DNA from: a virus
Reading direction: 5' to 3' (one strand)
IMG/VR virus record: IMGVR_UViG_3300027852_000039
Span: 1-64,000 of that record
Length of the DNA stretch: 64,000 nucleotides
Position numbers and translations under genes: made by a program. Shown here one piece after another: positions 1 to 7,597 of the stretch. Every line of letters begins with the position of its first letter. Within the stretch, counting starts at the first letter, position 1. Under the pieces are notes generated by a model. It saw only the letters and a program-made list of their open reading frames with translations, did no database searches and was not told where the DNA came from.

Positions 1-2
1 CA

Positions 3-1439
3 TTAAAGCCTATTGGAGTTACCCTTGGAACTACAATAGGCTTTAATGAACCGGTCTGTGCGTTCAAGCCCGAGCCGATAGCAAAGAGAATCATCGCAGA
101 ATGGCGAGCGGGAACACTCGCCTTCGCAACGTTCAAGATCATCCCCGGACTTGAGCAAGCTTCGGAGTATTGGGCGAACTACATAGGAGTAATCGGAAGC
201 CAACAATACGTCCACAGAGGGAGCGCGGCGGTCGATTGTGATCCTCGTACATCTGACGGACATTTCGCTCATTTGGGATGGACATCCAGCTACACGCTCG
301 GAGGTTCAAGCCCCTTCCCAGGCGATCATGATTGGTTCGAGACGAAAACAAGTTTAACCGCCGTTGCCGTTTACCGAGCGACAGCGACGGGTCCATGGAA
401 TGAACTCGTCTCGGACGGGTCGTCTCTCATCATGCACGACATCTATGACGGCGCGACGTGGGCACAAGACGAAGCGCTGTACGCGGGAGCGACTCTTTAC
501 GGGTCGACGAGGAGCTTTCCGTTTTCCGGTGGAGTGGATCAAGGGGATAGGATTGAATTTACATCGATGTACGGCGTCTATATGCGGTGGACAGATGATT
601 ACGAAGCCGCGTCGATTGATTGGGTCACTGGAGTTCAGGCGGATGCGAGCGCGTGGGTCGCCCTGAACAACGGAGTGTACATTAAGTTTTCTCACGCTGT
701 CGCTTCCGCGTTCAACGAGGGAGATTACTGGAGATTCTTCGGTTCGTACAGATACAGGCCAGAGAACATATACAACTACAATCAGCGCGAGTCATGGAGA
801 TCGACCGATGGATCGGGCGAGTACGTCTTGATCGATCTCGGAAGCGGGAATACTCGCGCGTGCGATGGCGTCGGGATCCTGAACTCAAACCTCACTCCGG
901 AGTCGACTGTAAGACTCCAGGGAGGAGACGGTTCGTCGTGGGATTATCCTCCTTTGAATGAGACGCTCACGGTCGGAACCGATGGGACGCTGTTGACAAG
1001 GATTACGAACTCGACCGCGTATAGATACTATCGTCTATACCTGGACGATTCCGAACTGAGCTTCTTCGAAGTCGGAGCGTTCTTCCTCGGACGGGCGATC
1101 GACTTTTCTTACGAACCCGCTCCTCCGTTCGGACTAACTGAGCGAGACTCCATCCTGATCGGAGAAACACCGTACGGTCAGAGAAGTGCGAGACATCAAA
1201 CGGACAGGGAGATGTTTCAGCTTTCATGGAACCCGATCGATCCCGAAGATTATACACGACTCGTGGACCTTCGAAGAGTTGTCAAGGGCGGGAAACAGCC
1301 GTTTATTTTTGGACTTGCCGGGGAGACTCATTTCGTCCGATGGATGAGCGATTTTACGAGAACGCGTCGAGTCGAGGCTGACGGATCAAACGCGCTGCAT
1401 TCAGGCGTTCAGGTGATCTTCGAAGAGGAGCTTCCCTAG
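3..1439 (+). CDS. Tail or tail-tip structural protein, 5'-truncated
   Basis: The frame is already open at the window edge, so the N-terminus lies outside; 478 residues remain. No family can be named with certainty. Codons ~265-345 have the look of a discoidin/galactose-binding fold (LIDLGSG followed later by YRYYRLYL). The last ~110 residues are an alpha/beta segment (YTRLVDLRRVV, then FIFGLAGE) of the kind seen in siphovirus tail proteins. The gene ends one base before a 62-codon ORF and just upstream of the propeller-bearing tail protein, so a virion role is inferred from position. The first TTG inside the window (273) is not a real start because coding continues upstream of it. Confidence 0.7.
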   Translation, partial: LKPIGVTLGTTIGFNEPVCAFKPEPIAKRIIAEWRAGTLAFATFKIIPGLEQASEYWANYIGVIGSQQYVHRGSAAVDCDPRTSDGHFAHLGWTSSYTLGGSSPFPGDHDWFETKTSLTAVAVYRATATGPWNELVSDGSSLIMHDIYDGATWAQDEALYAGATLYGSTRSFPFSGGVDQGDRIEFTSMYGVYMRWTDDYEAASIDWVTGVQADASAWVALNNGVYIKFSHAVASAFNEGDYWRFFGSYRYRPENIYNYNQRESWRSTDGSGEYVLIDLGSGNTRACDGVGILNSNLTPESTVRLQGGDGSSWDYPPLNETLTVGTDGTLLTRITNSTAYRYYRLYLDDSELSFFEVGAFFLGRAIDFSYEPAPPFGLTERDSILIGETPYGQRSARHQTDREMFQLSWNPIDPEDYTRLVDLRRVVKGGKQPFIFGLAGETHFVRWMSDFTRTRRVEADGSNALHSGVQVIFEEELP

Positions 1440-1440
1440 T

Positions 1441-1629
1441 ATGCCTCTCGACATCTCTGCGGACATGTGGGATGCAATCCGCGATCGCAACAGAAAATTC
1501 CAAATCGTCGTCAAGATCGAGTGGCCTAACGGGACGAAGGTCTACGGAGGAAAGGCGGGGGTCTATATTGCTGATATTGGCGGGACGGAACCGATCATCG
1601 ACCGAGACGAGCTGGAAGGGAAGTATTGA
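1441..1629 (+). CDS. Small tail-module protein or split N-terminus of the next gene
   Basis: A 62-residue ORF with an ATG two bases after the previous stop and a GAGGAG upstream. Its stop overlaps the next start as TGATG. The sequence (FQIVVKIEWPNGTKVYGG in the middle) reads like the first beta strands of a tail hub protein rather than a complete fold. The following gene begins with a propeller and only then continues with a tail-like domain. It may be the original N-terminal segment of that protein, separated by insertion of the propeller. Function is not known. Confidence 0.6.
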   Translation: MPLDISADMWDAIRDRNRKFQIVVKIEWPNGTKVYGGKAGVYIADIGGTEPIIDRDELEGKY

Positions 1630-4556
1630 TGTCGACAAGAGCGTGGAACTTTACGGAATGGGATCTTTACGTTCAGAAGCTCGTCGCGCAGGGAACGAAC
1701 GCGCGGATTGCGAACGACTATTTCGGTAGAAGGAACTTCAACCCTGCGGACTACGGTCGAGGGAGCGCGTTCGCGGCGCATAATCTGTACATGGGAATCG
1801 GAGCGTGTGAGCACGATTACGACGAAGACGGCGTGGACGCTCTCTCGAATGCTGGAGCCGTATGGATCTTCGAGAGAGCGGACTATGAACAGGCGACACA
1901 GTACGAATTCAAACAGAAAGTAACGGGGTTCGGTACGAACGGAAGAGCGGCGGGAGACCTGTTCGGCGCTGCGCTTGACATCTATCTCGATCGCATGGTC
2001 GTTGCCGCTCCTGGACAGGACTACGACGAGGACGGAGACAATTTCCTCGGAAGCGCTGGAGCGGCATACGTTTTTCAAAGACACTCGATCACTGGAGCGT
2101 GGACAGGAATTCAGAAGCTCGCGGGAAGCGGGTTCGGAACAAACGATCGGATCGCAGGAATGTATCACGGCGGATCCGTCGCGATGTCCGAGGAGTGGCT
2201 TTTCGTCGGAGCGGAAGAACACGAATACGACAGGAACGGGGAGAACTACTTTCAGAGCGGGGGACACGGACCCGGAGTCATCTTCGTTTACAAGTGGAAC
2301 CAGAGCTTGAATCAGTACGAAGCGCATTCTCGGATTTCTCTTCCTGCTGTTTATCGGAACGCGAACTGTCTGTATTTCGGACTGAACTGCGCTGCATGGT
2401 ATCCGCATATGATTTCATCCGCGTGGATTCATGGTCTCGACGAAAACCTCGACCCCTTGTCGACATGCGGAGCGGCATATGTTTTCAAGTACAATACAGG
2501 AGCGGACGAGTGGGGGTTCCTTCAGAGGTTGATTCCATATTTCAGCGACCATGAGACAGTCGATTACGAAGCGGTTCAACGATTCGGGTCTGACTGCGAT
2601 ATCCTCGACGAATTGATAGTCGTCGGTCATCTTCAGAACAACCACGACGAAGACGGCGGTTTCTCTGCGGCGACGACGGGAGCGGCGCATATTTACGAAC
2701 TGAACGCAACGAGCGGACTGTATGAACACACGAAGAAGCTCGTCAAGTTCGGAGCGTACTCGGAGCTAAACTTCGATTGGATGGGAGACGGCGTTTGCTG
2801 TATGCATAGAGATCTCGTCGCGGTTGGAGTTCCTCATCACGGGTACGACCAGGACGGAGACGACTTCGTCTATCGGTCCGGAGCGGTCTATGTCTACGAA
2901 AAGGTCAACGGCATCTGGACGGACAAGCTGAAACTCGCAGCGGCGGACACAGCGAACTTCAGAAACGCGAGCGACTATTTCGGGAAACAGGTCCAGTCGG
3001 ATCGAGCGGGAGGGCTTTACGCTGCTTCTACGCAACAGTATTTCGACGAGAACGGAGAGAACAGCATTCAATACGCGGGAGCGATTTATCTCCTCGGTGG
3101 TCAAGATCCGATCGTTGATTATCAGGTCTACCATTTTAACCCGGATGCAAACCTTCTCGGAAAGCTGAAGAGCGTCCAGGGAGTAATCTCTCGAGAAGTG
3201 AATTTCGCAACGGGAGAGATTCCAGCGAACTCGATCACGATGGTCTTCGATAATACGGACGATCATTTTTGGAGAGAAGACATCGAGCAAAACATCGTGA
3301 ACACCCCGGTCTCATTAAAGCTGTACATGGACGGCGTAACGGGATCCGGTCTTCTCATTCACAAGGGAAGGATCGTCGACTATACCTTCGGGGAGGGGGA
3401 GTTTCAGTGCGTGGTCGCGGACGTCGGCGCGGAGATCCGGAACAAGATCATTCCCACGAGAGCGGTGTCCCCCTCGACAGGGTTCACGCAAGCGGGACAA
3501 CACGTCATCGATCGGTTGTCGCAGGACTCGCGTCCGGTCATGATTCCGTACGGGAGTCTGTACGATGAAGAGGGCGCATGTCCGACCGTTCTGTACGATA
3601 CGGAAAGCTACAGATATCTCTGTGCGGGTTGTACGATCAGCCTGATCGACCAGGTCTATGTCGATGGCGTGTCACAGACGAGCGGGTTCACAACCAACCT
3701 CGGATCCGTGGGCCCGGACGGCGAGATCGTCGCGTTCATCGAGTTTGCTGCGGACAAGGGACAGAGCGTCGTTACGTGGAACGGGGAAGGGAAACTCGAT
3801 TACAAGGACGAACTCATGGAGAACGGGGTCGACATCATGGTCGACGTTCTTCAGACGCTTGCGGGACTGACGAGCGGGGATTTCGATCTCGGGAGCTTGA
3901 CGGGAGCGAAGGACAAGGTCACGGGTCTGAAGTATGCCGGGGTCGTGGGATCCCAAACGTTCGAGCGGGTCGGGGAAGTGATTGCGAATCTGTCTCTGTC
4001 CATGAACGCGAGGAGCTTCTTTAACTACGATGATCGATTCTCCTGTCGTGTGGTCGACGGATCAACTCAGGATACGGTCCTTCCGTTGAACGTACACTAT
4101 GACTTCACGCAAGAACCGAGGATCCGGCGCGCCACCGAGGAGTTCATCTCCGGGGTTCGGGTCATGACGAGACAGGTGATCCAATACAAGCGCCGATACC
4201 AGGAAGGTCAATACAAAGGATACAAAGAGATCTCTTCCGAGGTCTTCCGTAAGCAATACGGATTCCGGTCCCACTCCTCGGGAGTCCTTCAATCGAGTTG
4301 GATCCGCGACGACGACACAGCGGATTGGTTGATTCAAACCCGCTTCGTCCGGTTCCGGAAGCCGTTGTACTATCTCTCGGGGAACCTCTTCTTCGAGGCG
4401 CTCGAAGGGGAGATCGGGGATACTGCGGAGATCACGCGAGCGAGCGTCCCCGCTGATTCGGGTCGATACGATTGGAACGGGAAAGCGTTCGAGATCGTCC
4501 GGGTATCCGTGGACCCGAACAACATCGGCGTTCAGATGGCATTCCTTGAGATCTGA
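1629..4556 (+). CDS. Tail protein with seven FG-GAP-like propeller repeats and a C-terminal tail domain
   Basis: 975 residues. Residues ~30-490 hold seven repeats of the integrin-alpha FG-GAP type. Each has a hydrophobic strand, an acidic DxDxDG-like calcium loop (DYDEDG near residues 63 and 131, EYDRNG near 199, NHDEDG near 338, GYDQDG near 404, YFDENG near 471; the fourth blade lacks a clear loop), then AGAVYVF-like strands. Seven repeats would close a beta propeller. Residues ~490-975 have no recognised motif but look like a tail hub or tip domain. FG-GAP propellers commonly bind extracellular ligands, so attachment to the cell surface is a reasonable inference. It starts at the ATG in TGATG; an in-frame TTG at 1626 precedes it. 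Confidence 0.75.
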   Translation: MSTRAWNFTEWDLYVQKLVAQGTNARIANDYFGRRNFNPADYGRGSAFAAHNLYMGIGACEHDYDEDGVDALSNAGAVWIFERADYEQATQYEFKQKVTGFGTNGRAAGDLFGAALDIYLDRMVVAAPGQDYDEDGDNFLGSAGAAYVFQRHSITGAWTGIQKLAGSGFGTNDRIAGMYHGGSVAMSEEWLFVGAEEHEYDRNGENYFQSGGHGPGVIFVYKWNQSLNQYEAHSRISLPAVYRNANCLYFGLNCAAWYPHMISSAWIHGLDENLDPLSTCGAAYVFKYNTGADEWGFLQRLIPYFSDHETVDYEAVQRFGSDCDILDELIVVGHLQNNHDEDGGFSAATTGAAHIYELNATSGLYEHTKKLVKFGAYSELNFDWMGDGVCCMHRDLVAVGVPHHGYDQDGDDFVYRSGAVYVYEKVNGIWTDKLKLAAADTANFRNASDYFGKQVQSDRAGGLYAASTQQYFDENGENSIQYAGAIYLLGGQDPIVDYQVYHFNPDANLLGKLKSVQGVISREVNFATGEIPANSITMVFDNTDDHFWREDIEQNIVNTPVSLKLYMDGVTGSGLLIHKGRIVDYTFGEGEFQCVVADVGAEIRNKIIPTRAVSPSTGFTQAGQHVIDRLSQDSRPVMIPYGSLYDEEGACPTVLYDTESYRYLCAGCTISLIDQVYVDGVSQTSGFTTNLGSVGPDGEIVAFIEFAADKGQSVVTWNGEGKLDYKDELMENGVDIMVDVLQTLAGLTSGDFDLGSLTGAKDKVTGLKYAGVVGSQTFERVGEVIANLSLSMNARSFFNYDDRFSCRVVDGSTQDTVLPLNVHYDFTQEPRIRRATEEFISGVRVMTRQVIQYKRRYQEGQYKGYKEISSEVFRKQYGFRSHSSGVLQSSWIRDDDTADWLIQTRFVRFRKPLYYLSGNLFFEALEGEIGDTAEITRASVPADSGRYDWNGKAFEIVRVSVDPNNIGVQMAFLEI

Positions 4557-4568
4557 ACCCCTCTTTCC

Positions 4569-4587
4569 GGGAAACCTCGGGTTTCCC
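4569..4587 (+). terminator. Hairpin after the tail gene, possible terminator
   Basis: GGGAAACC and GGTTTCCC form an 8-bp stem with a 3-base TCG loop, starting 13 bases after the stop codon at 4556. It is followed by CC-rich sequence rather than a T run, so it may be a weak or factor-dependent terminator or an mRNA-stabilising end. Confidence 0.45.
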
Positions 4588-4616
4588 CCTCAGAAGCACA
4601 AGAACCCCTCAAATTT

Positions 4617-4674
4617 GCGTTGACCCGAACCCACGTCCGATCATCGCGTTGACCCGAGGTCGTCCGTTTGACCC
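4617..4674 (+). repeat. Three direct copies of a TTGACCC element
   Basis: GCGTTGACCCGA occurs at 4617-4628 and again, identically, at 4646-4657; a shorter CGTTTGACCC is at 4665-4674. The copies lie upstream of the HTH gene at 4854, as expected of a repressor or activator binding array, but the binding protein is unknown. Confidence 0.5.
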
Positions 4675-4780
4675 TGTACGGGGGCCCTCCTATGGGGTCG
4701 ACCGCGCGCGATCCCCCTGAGAGACGCAACCCCGCGTCGATCGACAGATCTCGACAGAGTTCTCTGTTCTCCAATCGAGA

Positions 4781-4809
4781 TTGACTCTCGACCGAGACTA
4801 GGCGAAAAT
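4781..4809 (+). promoter_or_regulatory. Possible sigma-70-like promoter
   Basis: TTGACT at 4781-4786 and GAAAAT at 4804-4809 are separated by 17 bp. The -35 matches 5 of 6 consensus positions, the -10 only 4 of 6. It would drive the HTH gene at 4854. Weak evidence taken alone. Confidence 0.3.
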
Positions 4810-4853
4810 AGACTTTGATAAGGTTTAATAACATCGGAAAGGAGGTGAGATGG

Positions 4854-5060
4854 ATGGAGGACAAGCTCTTGACGGCGGCGCAAGTGGCGAAGCTCCTGGA
4901 CGCGGGAGAACAGTACGTCCGGGAACTCGTCACGAAGGGGGAGATCCCGCATCTGTTCCTACCAGGGAAGAAGCGGGGACTCAGGTTCCGGGAGTCGGAG
5001 ATTCAGGGATGGATCGCGAAGCTCTCGGAGGAACAGCGGGAAGAAAGGAAGATCGGATGA
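4854..5060 (+). CDS. Excisionase/MerR-type helix-turn-helix DNA-binding protein
   Basis: 68 residues. The pattern LLTAAQVAKLLDAG..YVRELVTKGEIPHLFL....LRFRESEIQGWI (gaps shortened) is that of the helix-turn-helix domain shared by phage excisionases and MerR-like regulators: two helices followed by a winged strand that reads the target site. The ATG at 4854 is chosen because GGAGGTGA sits 5 bases upstream; in-frame upstream codons have no ribosome site. It is the first gene after the control region and is followed by a terminator-like hairpin, so it may be transcribed alone. An excisionase role is not supported because no integrase is visible; a transcriptional regulator is equally likely. Confidence 0.75.
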   Translation: MEDKLLTAAQVAKLLDAGEQYVRELVTKGEIPHLFLPGKKRGLRFRESEIQGWIAKLSEEQREERKIG

Positions 5061-5079
5061 GCGGTCCCCGAAAAACAGA

Positions 5080-5108
5080 ACGCTCCCCGGAGGGAGCGTC
5101 CTTTCTTC
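5080..5108 (+). terminator. Rho-independent-type terminator after the HTH gene
   Basis: ACGCTCCC (5080-5087) pairs perfectly with GGGAGCGT (5092-5099) around a 4-base loop, followed by a pyrimidine run CCTTTCTTC. It starts 20 bases after the HTH gene stop. Confidence 0.65.
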
Positions 5109-5201
5109 GGAGGAGCTTCACGAAGACCGCGAAGCGGTGAAGAGGATTTCACCGTAACCCAAAACGAAGACACTGTCAACGGAAAAACGGAGGAGAAGAG
5201 C

Positions 5202-6137
5202 ATGACGAACGGCGAGCGTAGTGGAATGGATCCGGAAGACCCCGGATACGATGGAGAGTACATCGAGGATGAGGCGTCGGTAGATACGCAAATCATGAAG
5301 TACGATCCGCACCTTCTCGAAAAGCTGGAGGTCACGCATCTCGCGGCGAAGAAAGCGATCGAGATGATCGACGATCTTGTGAAGACATCTCTTCGCATGA
5401 CCAAGTCGCGCCATTGGTACGACTACGAAGGGAAACCCTACCTGAAGGAATCCGGAGTCATGATCGTCAAGCGCGGTCTTCCGGTCGAGATCGAACCGCT
5501 CGGGGAAGTGAAGTGGGAAACCTTTGACGACGATCGTGGACCGTACTATGTGGGATCCCGAGATTTCAAAGCGTCCTGGACGAACGGGATGTTCGGGTCG
5601 GTGACGGTCACGGGGACCGCGTCCTCGCGAGATGCTCTCGTCGGAAGGAAGGGAGGAGAGGACGTCCCCATTCAGGAGATTGACCGAACAAAGGTTATGA
5701 GGAAGCTTGACACGAACGGACGACGTCGAGCTTTGATGCGTCTTCTCGGAGTGGACGATATCTCGTGGAAGGAATTCGAAGAACTGACAGGGGTCAAGCG
5801 TGACGAACTGGAGAAAGTGTCGTACGCGGGAGCGGGAGCGGACAAGACTGAAGGATGGTCGGAGGAACAGAAAGACAAGGGCGAGAAAATGCGAGCGTGG
5901 ATTTTGGAGATGCACGGCAACAACGCTCAGACGGCGCAACAGTACCTCGAAGATCTCACGACCTGGACTCCTCGGGGAAAGAGCGAACCTGTCAAGGGAA
6001 AGAGGACAGTCAAGGCGCTCACGGGAAAACAGATCGACATTCACTTCAAGAAGGTCAAGAACGACTTCGATAGCTTCCAGCGCGGACAGGATCGCGGCGG
6101 GAAGGAGACGGGCGAGCGAAAGGATCTGTTCGACTAG
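5202..6137 (+). CDS. Putative single-strand annealing/recombination protein
   Basis: 311 residues, start preceded by GGAGGAGAAGAGC. The central part (WYDYEGKPYL..SG near residue 75, then a GSRDF..VTVTGTASSRDAL strand region and TNGRRRALMRLLGV near 175) follows a layout I associate with phage ssDNA-annealing proteins: an initial G-K-P-Y-L element, a beta region and a final R-L-L-G helix. The assignment is tentative because the superfamily is very divergent. A nuclease of the Cas4/RecB type lies 1.4 kb downstream, as expected for an exonuclease/annealing pair. The last ~100 residues are charged and probably flexible. It could instead be a general DNA-binding protein. Confidence 0.5.
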   Translation: MTNGERSGMDPEDPGYDGEYIEDEASVDTQIMKYDPHLLEKLEVTHLAAKKAIEMIDDLVKTSLRMTKSRHWYDYEGKPYLKESGVMIVKRGLPVEIEPLGEVKWETFDDDRGPYYVGSRDFKASWTNGMFGSVTVTGTASSRDALVGRKGGEDVPIQEIDRTKVMRKLDTNGRRRALMRLLGVDDISWKEFEELTGVKRDELEKVSYAGAGADKTEGWSEEQKDKGEKMRAWILEMHGNNAQTAQQYLEDLTTWTPRGKSEPVKGKRTVKALTGKQIDIHFKKVKNDFDSFQRGQDRGGKETGERKDLFD

Positions 6138-6149
6138 GAGGGGACGACG

Positions 6150-6284
6150 ATGGAGACACCGGAAAGTATCGCGCAATTTTTGATCGAAATCGCTGCGGAT
6201 ATCAAGAACGGGAAACCCATTCCTTCGGCGCTCGACGAACTAGAGGAAGCTCTCGTAGAGTGGAGAGAGGAGTTCGGTGAATGA
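6150..6284 (+). CDS. Small acidic protein, unknown
   Basis: 44 residues beginning METPESIAQF and ending EWREEFGE. GGAGGGG stands 6-9 bases upstream, and the stop overlaps the next start (ATGAATGA). It is mostly helical with an acidic C-terminal half. No family recognised; coding is supported by the ribosome site and the tight coupling. Confidence 0.6.
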   Translation: METPESIAQFLIEIAADIKNGKPIPSALDELEEALVEWREEFGE

Positions 6285-6802
6285 ATGAAGGCGAACACTT
6301 CTATATCGAGACGTTCGTGAATCCGGACGCGTGGGACTTTGCAGCGGAGGACGCCGATCTGTTTATGGACTTGCTCTTCAGGCTGCTCTTCGAAGAGTTT
6401 CAGAAGACCATGAAGAAGATGAGGTTCAAAGGAGACGTGTCGCTTCGATGCAAGGTCGACACGGTCCTTTTCCCTCCGCATTCGACGGAGACGACGATCG
6501 AACAGATCGAGGTCAAGGCGAAACCTTTTGTCCGGATCCGGATGTTCGTCAAGATGCTGAAGACCCACGATCGAGAGCGAGCGTGGAAGTACGGGATCCC
6601 GGAACCCTGGATCGAACGAAACACGCTCGCGGGGCAGGCGCGTATCCTCGCGGTTCGATGGGAAGAGCTTTGTACAGAGCTCTCGAAAACAAGAGAGGGT
6701 CGCTTCGTCCTTTGGATTGCGGAGATCCTCGGGAGGTTTTTGGAATGGACAAGGAGAGTTGTTCACCGTCGCCGGCCGATTCCACGGCGTTCTCGACGCT
6801 GA
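6281..6802 (+). CDS. Hypothetical protein with arginine-rich C-terminus
   Basis: 173 residues; the start overlaps the previous stop. The N-terminal ~60 residues are acidic and amphipathic, the middle is alpha/beta, and the last 20 residues are very arginine-rich (RRVVHRRRPIPRRSRR). The tail overlaps the next gene in another frame, so its composition may partly reflect that overlap. No function assigned. Confidence 0.6.
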   Translation: MNEGEHFYIETFVNPDAWDFAAEDADLFMDLLFRLLFEEFQKTMKKMRFKGDVSLRCKVDTVLFPPHSTETTIEQIEVKAKPFVRIRMFVKMLKTHDRERAWKYGIPEPWIERNTLAGQARILAVRWEELCTELSKTREGRFVLWIAEILGRFLEWTRRVVHRRRPIPRRSRR

Positions 6803-6939
6803 CAGAGGAGATGATCCTCGACCTGTTCGAGATGGTTCCGAAGAACGGGGATCCTCCTCGTCTCTGGATTCGTTACGACGGAGATCTCTTCCCATTTGAA
6901 GAGGTCGTTCGGGGAGCGCTCCCTCAATTCTGGTTTTGA
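6745..6939 (+). CDS. Hypothetical 64-residue protein
   Basis: Starts MDKESCSPSP, with GGGAGG 9-14 bases upstream, and overlaps the end of the preceding gene by 58 bases. The second half (LFEMVPKNGDPPRLWIRYDGDLFPFEEVV) looks like a small folded domain. No family recognised. Confidence 0.55.
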   Translation: MDKESCSPSPADSTAFSTLTEEMILDLFEMVPKNGDPPRLWIRYDGDLFPFEEVVRGALPQFWF

Positions 6940-6948
6940 TTTACTACT

Positions 6949-6977
6949 ATCTGATTAGCTAATATGTTATTAGCTAC
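6949..6977 (+). promoter_or_regulatory. AT-rich repeat of ATTAGCTA
   Basis: ATTAGCTA occurs at 6954-6961 and 6969-6976, 15 bp apart, the first inside the palindrome TTAGCTAA. This short AT-rich island in a GC-rich genome sits just before the ribosome site of the gene at 6995, suggesting an operator or promoter. Confidence 0.35.
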
Positions 6978-6994
6978 GGAAGGCGGAGGAACTT

Positions 6995-7222
6995 ATGATC
7001 TACACGGACGGAGCGCACTATATGAGGATCAAGGGCAACAGAGGACCAGGAAGAGAGGTCTTCGCAATCTATCGAACCCCGGATCTGAAGAAGAAGGGAA
7101 CGGGGGTGAAGATCCGGACTGATTCATTTCAAGGTATTCGGCTAAACCAAGAGAGCGCGGAGACGGCGCTCGCGGAGTATGCGGTAAAGCGAGGATGGAA
7201 ACCTTTGAGCGAGGGGGGATGA
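6995..7222 (+). CDS. Hypothetical 75-residue protein
   Basis: Begins MIYTDGAHYMRIKG and has GGCGGAGGAACTT before the start. It is basic and glycine-rich in the centre (KKKGTGVKIR), with a helical end. It is followed three bases later by another small gene. No function recognised. Confidence 0.6.
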   Translation: MIYTDGAHYMRIKGNRGPGREVFAIYRTPDLKKKGTGVKIRTDSFQGIRLNQESAETALAEYAVKRGWKPLSEGG

Positions 7223-7225
7223 ACA

Positions 7226-7597
7226 ATGGAGCTTATTGACAGGATGAGAGACAACCGGACGAGAAAGGGGGATGGACCGCGCGCGGAATGGAGATGTTCG
7301 GAGAGCGGATGTGCGGAGCGCGTGACTCATATTATTTTTCATCCGGACAACCCGCGTTACTGGAAAGTCTGTCTCGGGTGCGGGGAGCGACTTCAGAGCG
7401 CTCGGGATAAAGCGACTCCGAGGGGTTTGGTTTTGGAAGGAGTCGACAGCTACTATTATCGAAAGGACTGGAGGGTGTTCAAGCGAATCGCTCTTCGACA
7501 CCCTGAGTTCCTTTCCCCGAGGATGGTCGACAAGTGTCACGATGAGAACCGCAAGTCGGAGGAACGAAGAGATGAGCGACGAAGAGGTAACGGTTAA
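7226..7597 (+). CDS. Zinc-ribbon-like hypothetical protein
   Basis: 123 residues. Cysteines in CSESGC (residues ~25-30) and CLGCG (~51-54), with HP dipeptides between, suggest one zinc-binding ribbon. The last third is highly charged and overlaps the nuclease gene start by 26 bases. Could be a nucleic-acid-binding accessory to the adjacent nuclease. Confidence 0.6.
   Translation: MELIDRMRDNRTRKGDGPRAEWRCSESGCAERVTHIIFHPDNPRYWKVCLGCGERLQSARDKATPRGLVLEGVDSYYYRKDWRVFKRIALRHPEFLSPRMVDKCHDENRKSEERRDERRRGNG

Larger units (their letters stand above)
4557..4853. other. Non-coding control region between tail and replication modules
   Basis: No convincing ORF is seen in these 297 bases. The stretch holds a GC-rich hairpin just after the tail gene, three copies of a TTGACCC element, a weak sigma-70-like promoter and the ribosome site of the HTH gene. 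It is the boundary between late structural and early-type genes, so a promoter/operator role is likely. Confidence 0.5.

Noticed and set aside
4854-5060. Evidence for a temperate phage from the excisionase-like gene
   Set aside because: No integrase, attachment site or CI-type repressor cluster is seen in the window; the fold is shared with plain regulators.
5116-5138. A second terminator formed by CTTCAC and GTGAAG
   Set aside because: Short stems, no T run; the stronger hairpin at 5080 explains the end of the HTH transcript.
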